From assembly GCA_027485075.1 (NCBI GenBank), contig JAIXRT010000254.1:1-10436 (forward strand): a stretch of 10,436 nucleotides of DNA, given 5' to 3'. Numbering within the stretch: position 1 is the first letter of the stretch; every line of letters starts with the position of its first letter. The position numbers and the translations under genes were made by a program. Shown here one piece after another: positions 6,759-10,436 of the stretch. The notes below the pieces were generated by a model, which was given only the letters and a program-made list of their open reading frames with translations, did no database searches and was not told where the DNA came from. This DNA is from Cytophagaceae bacterium. Lineage in GTDB: Bacteria > Bacteroidota > Bacteroidia > Cytophagales > Spirosomataceae.

Positions 6759-7913
6759 TTGTCACTGACATTATCATGCTGTGTGAATGGCTTGGTTGCC
6801 GCACTAGTTGTTGGCGTGCTTACCACCTATGCAGCCGATGAAATTTTCCAAAGTGATCTTTCGGAGAAAGCATGGTTAGCTGCCACGCTAGCAGCGTTTG
6901 GTTCGTCGATAGCTATTTCAGTTTGGGCTATCATCGGTATCTGGCGATCAGCAACAAGGCGGCAGGCAGAAGCAGGCACGATTAAATCGGCGCTCATGGC
7001 AAAGCTGTTTGCATCAATTGGCGCATTGGGCTTGGTTGCACATTTAAGCCAAACACCGTCTCCGATTGTAGATAATGCATTAGTCGTGGGCGGCATTTAC
7101 CCTTTCGGTTTTCCTGCTGAACTATCGGTAAATGGTCGCACATTAAATATCGACGGGTCTATAACCGTTGAGGTCGCAGAGCAGTTCAAAGTTTTGATCG
7201 GCAAGTACCCCGAAGTTAATCAAGTGTCGCTATTATCTTCAGGCGGCAGCATAGATGCTGCTGTTGAAATCTCGTCGCTCATTAAAGAGCGAAATCTATC
7301 AACGGTTGCAGTTGGAGATTGTTCCTCCGCGTGTACGCTCATATTCTTATCAAGCAAGGTTCGGGCTTTTGACGTTGATGCGTCATTAGGTTTTCATAGT
7401 CCGAGTAGCGGAGCCGCTGGTGATGTGGTGGTCAATGGTACTTCTCTGGAAATGAGGCTGGCGTATGCGGATGCTGGGTTATCAGAGCCTTTTGCAGACA
7501 AGGCATTTTGGACGCCTTCAAATTCGATGTGGTATCCGACCGACGATATCCTCATCAAAGAAGGTGCCGTAAACTTGTTTACGAAGGCTCGGATTAGGCA
7601 AGATCACGAGGAATCGATAAAGTCCTTTAATGAAACCAAGCCTCTGAAGATTGATGAATTTATGTCAGTTGTCAGCGCAAAAAGGGATGATATCAATCTA
7701 ACATACACTCATATGATCTCATTGAGAGAGGATGAGATTGACTGGGCAACTATGTCGAAAGAGGCTGCCGATAATGCAAATGAGTTAATTTGCGGCGATG
7801 CTATTAGCAATCTGATGGTGAAATCAGGCGCTATCTACACCTATCTGTATGTAGACAAAATTGGCAAGAAGGTCGGCTTGGTAACGGTTGAAAAGTGTGA
7901 GAATGCCGTTTGA
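6759..7913 (+). CDS. Membrane protein with periplasmic ClpP/crotonase-like serine protease domain, 5' end uncertain
   Basis: The frame from the TTG at 6759 gives 384 residues: about three membrane helices (near 8-25, 37-62 and 77-97), then a ClpP/crotonase-fold domain (about 100-280). Diagnostic features are SLLSSGGSIDAA (160s, oxyanion region), the nucleophile elbow GDCSSACTL with Ser190, and SLGFHSP with His213, at ClpP-like spacing. The tail (280-384) is not recognised. Such proteins are found in many Alphaproteobacteria as predicted envelope proteases of unknown substrate. The start is doubtful. The frame stays open back to 6690 and encodes VLTPEKGNVIHYIKRHWRGN, which looks like part of the protein, but has no ATG or GTG. 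An ATG at 6686 lies in another frame, needing a one-base shift near 6698-6701. The TTG has GAGG four bases upstream and is used here as the minimal start. Confidence 0.8.
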   Translation: MSLTLSCCVNGLVAALVVGVLTTYAADEIFQSDLSEKAWLAATLAAFGSSIAISVWAIIGIWRSATRRQAEAGTIKSALMAKLFASIGALGLVAHLSQTPSPIVDNALVVGGIYPFGFPAELSVNGRTLNIDGSITVEVAEQFKVLIGKYPEVNQVSLLSSGGSIDAAVEISSLIKERNLSTVAVGDCSSACTLIFLSSKVRAFDVDASLGFHSPSSGAAGDVVVNGTSLEMRLAYADAGLSEPFADKAFWTPSNSMWYPTDDILIKEGAVNLFTKARIRQDHEESIKSFNETKPLKIDEFMSVVSAKRDDINLTYTHMISLREDEIDWATMSKEAADNANELICGDAISNLMVKSGAIYTYLYVDKIGKKVGLVTVEKCENAV

Positions 7914-7982
7914 TGCAGCACTGTGCGTTTAGTAAAATCACACCTCCTTTTATATTGAACTTTTCATAGAGGCTTGGACAGC

Positions 7983-8507
7983 ATGAAAAAACACCAAAAG
8001 ATCAGCATATTGGGCGCTGCTTTGATGATATCGGCAGCTGGTTTTTCGCAAACACACGCTACTATATTTAGTATGGAGCCAGACCGATATCCGTCTTCAG
8101 AATATTTGGAATTCAAAAATCTGGTTTGTGACGTACAGAATGTTTACCAATTTGAAGAAGATTCAAGTTTAGTAAAATTTAGTGATGAAACTAGTCTTAG
8201 CCATAAAATATTAGAATTCATTGGATTGTACAAAAACGGCGTATATGGACAATTCATAGGTCAGAAATTTGTCTTAAATAGAGAAACTGGTAATTATAAA
8301 TTCAAAGATTTTGGTAATGATTACTATAAAAATACTGTGATTGATTTTGGCTCAACAAAGCAATCATATAAAGTAATATCAACATCTTCTGGTCCATATA
8401 TTCACACACAATATATTCAGGTTGATGTATATCAAAAAAATGGAGAGATGAATTTTAGAATTATGAACGGTGATATTTTATTTACTGGCAATTGCCAGCT
8501 AGGGTAG
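7983..8507 (+). CDS. Hypothetical exported protein
   Basis: A 174-residue protein with a signal peptide: MKKHQK, a hydrophobic core (ISILGAALMISAAGF) and a likely cleavage after SQTHA, near residue 24. The mature part is rich in aromatic and beta-strand residues, without membrane segments, and has one cysteine near each end (NLVCDV and GNCQLG) that could form a disulfide. No family is recognised. I prefer the ATG at 7983, with GAGG ten bases upstream, over the in-frame TTG at 7974, because it begins the signal peptide directly. The gene is very AT-rich (15 of 60 GC in bases 8281-8340), far below guaA and below the rest of the island, suggesting a separate origin. It lies 69 bases after the ClpP-like gene. 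Confidence 0.75.
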   Translation: MKKHQKISILGAALMISAAGFSQTHATIFSMEPDRYPSSEYLEFKNLVCDVQNVYQFEEDSSLVKFSDETSLSHKILEFIGLYKNGVYGQFIGQKFVLNRETGNYKFKDFGNDYYKNTVIDFGSTKQSYKVISTSSGPYIHTQYIQVDVYQKNGEMNFRIMNGDILFTGNCQLG

Positions 8508-8511
8508 TGTG

Positions 8512-8586
8512 ATGTTTATTGATCTGAAGACACCTGCCTGGAAAAAAGATAATGATCTTTCAACCTACGATCAAAAGAGTTCCTGA
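8512..8586 (+). pseudogene. 24-codon ORF directly before the small lipoprotein gene
   Basis: An ATG at 8512 opens a 24-residue peptide (MFIDLKTPAWKKDNDL and on) that ends in TGA at 8584-8586, immediately followed by the ATG at 8587 of the lipoprotein. The phrase LKTPAWKKDN recalls the amino ends of larger bacterial proteins, so it may be the start of a broken gene. Its stop-start junction could equally help translation of the lipoprotein, which has only a weak ribosome binding site. It is too short to place in a family. Confidence 0.3.
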
Positions 8587-8838
8587 ATGATGACAAAAAT
8601 CTCTCTGATAATTTTAATTACTTTTGCTCTAATGGGCTGTGGGTCACTCAGCAAAAAAGAGCAGGCGCTTTACAAATGTAAGTTCCATGCTCAGGATAAT
8701 CTAAAGAACGAGGTCAGTGACACCTATTATCACAACTATATTGCTCTTTGTATGGGAGCCGAAGGATATAAAAGAAAATTTAATAAGCAATGTGATTATA
8801 AAACGAACCCAATAAGCGATGAAAGCTGCTTTGATTAA
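8587..8838 (+). CDS. Small hypothetical lipoprotein
   Basis: An 83-residue protein with a hydrophobic signal (MMTKISLIILITFALMGC), lipobox ALMGC and lipidated Cys18. The mature part is 66 residues, Lys-rich, with further cysteines (YKCKFH, ALCMGAEG, QCDYK, SCFD) that probably pair as disulfides in the periplasm, giving a compact disulfide-rich fold. No family is recognised. The start may be 8587 or the next ATG at 8590. There is no good Shine-Dalgarno, and the preceding 24-codon ORF ends directly at the ATG. Composition is as AT-rich as the exported protein before it, so the two likely arrived together. An AT-rich hairpin with a T-run lies at the end of the gene. Confidence 0.75.
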   Translation: MMTKISLIILITFALMGCGSLSKKEQALYKCKFHAQDNLKNEVSDTYYHNYIALCMGAEGYKRKFNKQCDYKTNPISDESCFD

Positions 8839-8860
8839 AATTATGCTTAATTTTCTTTTT
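8837..8860 (+). terminator. Probable terminator after the small lipoprotein gene
   Basis: A seven-base inverted repeat, AAAATTA (8837-8843) and TAATTTT (8848-8854), with a four-base loop is followed by CTTTTT (8855-8860). The hairpin overlaps the TAA at 8836-8838 and sits where the plus-strand genes meet the convergent gene ending at 8847. The stem is entirely A/T, so it is weak as an intrinsic terminator. Confidence 0.45.
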
Positions 8861-9830
8861 CGGCATCTTTCATAAAATCTGTTGGAATTTTCTCGTTTAT
8901 AAGATTCGTAGTTCTTGTTAGCTCATTCTGCTCATCCGTAATCTTGCCATTTTTTCTCCATTCATCCCAAACGACTGAGATGTGATTTAGGTTTCCTGGA
9001 GCTTCGTATTGGCTTTGGCGGCGCACTGCCAATTGCAATTTCGAGACAGCTTCTAACTGAGCAATGAGTACTAAATTTTTAGAATGCGCAATAAGCCTTT
9101 CTATCTCATCAACCGCTTTCAATCCAGCTTCAAACAAACTTCTATCTTCGCTTGTCATTTTATCTGGGTCTATGGGTTTACCGTATTTAATTGCAAAGCT
9201 TTCAGCGGTCTTTTGGAAATTTTCTAACCGCTTTAGCGCATCTTCGTTGTCGAGCGCCCTTTCTGCGTTGCTGATTAAGGCACGTTCCAAATTGCAGTCA
9301 CCGCGTTGCGACAGGCTCTCATAGTAAGCGTCATCGCTTACTGGAGACATTTTTTGCCCCCCAACCACAAAGAGAGACAAGATGTATTCTTCGCTGTTCG
9401 TATCAGCGGGTAGAACGAAGCTATTAGTGCTAATCTGCTCAGCAATTTTTGCCATTTTCGCAAAAACTTTAATGTCTCGCTCACGTTTAGACTCAGTTAA
9501 GATGGACAAAATAGAACTGCTTGTTTGCTCTTGAAGTTTACCAAATTCCAACGCTTCAGCCGCGTTCATCTGCTCACCCATTGCCACGCCAGCTTTCCAT
9601 TTCCGAGATTTGGTAAATCTCTGAAACTTCGTATTAACTTCTAGGGCAACATCTAGCTGTCGAACTAAATTTTTTGACTGAACTGAAAGCTCGTCATTTG
9701 CAGCAGCGGTTACAGTGCATAGCTCACTCCGCATATCTAATGTTTGAACAGAGAGTTCAGTCGTCGCGGTTGCAGGCACACACGAGGCAAAGCTAATCAA
9801 GGCTGCTCCAAAAAGGTACTTAGCTCTCAT
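8847..9830 (-). CDS. Hypothetical exported, helix-rich protein
   Basis: The 327-residue product begins with a signal peptide (MRAKYLFGAALISFASCVPATA) with a likely cleavage after ATA near residue 22. FASC at 14-17 is a poor lipobox, so lipidation is possible but less likely. The rest is strongly helical and charged, with stretches that could form coiled coils (for example LERALISNAERALDNEDALKR and ELTRTTNLINEK). Two further cysteines occur in the mature chain (ELCTV and GDCNLE). No family is recognised. On the minus strand AGAG lies a few bases before the ATG, a modest ribosome binding site. It is transcribed toward the AT-rich lipoprotein genes and ends nine bases from the small lipoprotein stop. 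Confidence 0.8.
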   Translation of the reverse strand: MRAKYLFGAALISFASCVPATATTELSVQTLDMRSELCTVTAAANDELSVQSKNLVRQLDVALEVNTKFQRFTKSRKWKAGVAMGEQMNAAEALEFGKLQEQTSSSILSILTESKRERDIKVFAKMAKIAEQISTNSFVLPADTNSEEYILSLFVVGGQKMSPVSDDAYYESLSQRGDCNLERALISNAERALDNEDALKRLENFQKTAESFAIKYGKPIDPDKMTSEDRSLFEAGLKAVDEIERLIAHSKNLVLIAQLEAVSKLQLAVRRQSQYEAPGNLNHISVVWDEWRKNGKITDEQNELTRTTNLINEKIPTDFMKDAEKEN

Positions 9831-10214
9831 TTTTCTCTGCCCACTCTAAATTAAGTTCAAAACTTAGTATTATTTAGGTCTGCTGTCCAACCACTAAGCT
9901 GCCTCTTCAGATCACATTCACGGAATCTACCAGCTGCTCATGTGACACCGGCGATGGCTCGCATTAATAGCAATGCTAGTATAACCCATACCTTGCCGTT
10001 TTTCAGTCATACCAATGCAAACTGACTTCCAACGAGGTTGGCACCCTCAGAGATGAGAAGCTTGCTCACTGCCGACCAACGGATTTGGTGCTGGATGGTT
10101 TTTGTGAATTTGCTAATGTTTGATGGATTGCTTCAAGATTGAGACACGATTGCGAAATGTTGTCTTAAACTCACAGCAAAAATGGCTATGTTTGGATTTT
10201 TAGAGAGACGATAA
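9831..10214. other. Intergenic stretch without a recognised gene
   Basis: About 380 bases separate the divergent exported-protein gene and the Sel1-repeat gene. The promoters of both must lie here. Only short ORFs are present, none with a family look or good ribosome binding site. A small hairpin (CCAAC / GTTGG, 10029-10041) has no T-run. A weak candidate promoter for the rightward gene is TTGAGA at 10139-10144 with a poor -10 about 17 bases later. Nothing resembling a tRNA, insertion sequence end or attachment site was found. Confidence 0.6.
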
Positions 10215-10436
10215 ATGAAGAATTCCATGTCTATATTCTTAGTCTTTTTTCTTGCTGCATCGCCGATAAGTGCTGAGCAGAACGATACCAGCGAACCAAC
10301 AAGTGTAGATTATTCTTCCACTCGATCTCTTGCGGAGAAAGGTGACCGTCAAGCTCAATTTAATCTCGCCGTAATGTATGAGGATGGCAAGTTTGTCGCA
10401 AGAAACGAAGCGGAGGCGGTTCGGCTATATCACATG
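10215..10436 (+). CDS. Exported Sel1-repeat protein, 5' part only
   Basis: The frame opens at ATG 10215 and runs through the window edge, giving 74 residues. A signal peptide (MKNSMSIFLVFFLAASPISA) probably ends at residue 20, followed by a short polar linker. From about 38 the sequence is a Sel1 repeat: SLAEKGDRQAQFNLAVMYEDG, then a linker and EAEAVRLYHM, matching the AxxGDxxAQxxLGxxYxxG and EAxxWY pattern of this TPR-like helix pair. Sel1 proteins are scaffolds for protein contacts and are often exported in Proteobacteria. GAGAGACG lies seven bases upstream. The number of repeats and the C-terminus are beyond the window. An ATG at 10227 would shorten the signal by four residues. Confidence 0.85.
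   Translation, partial: MKNSMSIFLVFFLAASPISAEQNDTSEPTSVDYSSTRSLAEKGDRQAQFNLAVMYEDGKFVARNEAEAVRLYHM

Noticed and set aside
9064..9324. Plus-strand ORF of 86 codons
   Set aside because: It lies opposite the 8847-9830 gene, which has a signal peptide and consistent protein composition; the plus frame is a Ser/Leu-rich shadow.
9836..9848. GAGTGGGCAGAGA on the minus strand, similar to the guaA end GAGTGGGAGTAGA
   Set aside because: The match is short and gapped, and it forms part of the upstream region of the minus-strand exported-protein gene; treated as chance.
9927..10010. Minus-strand ORF of 27 codons in the intergenic stretch
   Set aside because: It has no ribosome binding site, no recognisable family and no neighbouring signal supporting expression.

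Overview
The window starts in a core chromosomal gene and then enters an accessory region whose far end is not reached. The core gene is guaA (39-1613), GMP synthase, GC-rich (about 60% in lines counted by eye), with a protein sequence of the sphingomonad / Alphaproteobacteria type. The organism assignment is an inference from that one protein and its composition.

The stop codon of guaA is followed by a 184-base AT-rich stretch and then a tyrosine recombinase gene (1798-3039) pointing the same way. This is the usual layout of a genomic island that uses the 3' end of guaA as its attachment site, leaving the host gene intact. No second copy of the guaA end occurs before base 10436, so the right boundary is not visible and the island would be at least about 8.8 kb. 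No relaxase, transfer, replication, insertion sequence or CRISPR genes were seen.

The cargo falls into blocks. (a) 3059-3751: one minus-strand gene of unknown function lies between two near-identical 31-base leader repeats. Each repeat carries a palindrome (TACACT / AGTGTA) that overlaps the ribosome binding site. The first leads into a 17-codon stub ORF, the second into a real operon. (b) 3752-4521: two translationally coupled unknown genes, the first with a Pro/Gln-rich tail. (c) 4560-7913: a same-strand set dominated by membrane and envelope proteins. It comprises a membrane-anchored protein with WYL-like and TerB-like regions, a membrane zinc-ribbon protein, a lipoprotein, and a membrane protein with a ClpP/crotonase-like serine protease domain whose 5' end looks damaged. 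(d) 7914-8838: a very AT-rich stretch with a secreted protein and a small lipoprotein. (e) 8847-9830: a minus-strand exported helical protein. (f) 9831-10214: no gene seen. (g) 10215-10436: the start of an exported Sel1-repeat protein cut by the window edge.

How the cargo works together is not known. Most products carry a membrane segment, lipobox or signal peptide, and two (WYL/TerB-like and ClpP-like) belong to fold classes used in sensing and proteolysis. A membrane-located stress or defence module is therefore a reasonable hypothesis, but the sequence does not prove it. An 11-residue motif shared by the 4177-4521 product and the frame upstream of the ClpP-like gene is the clearest hidden link between the blocks.
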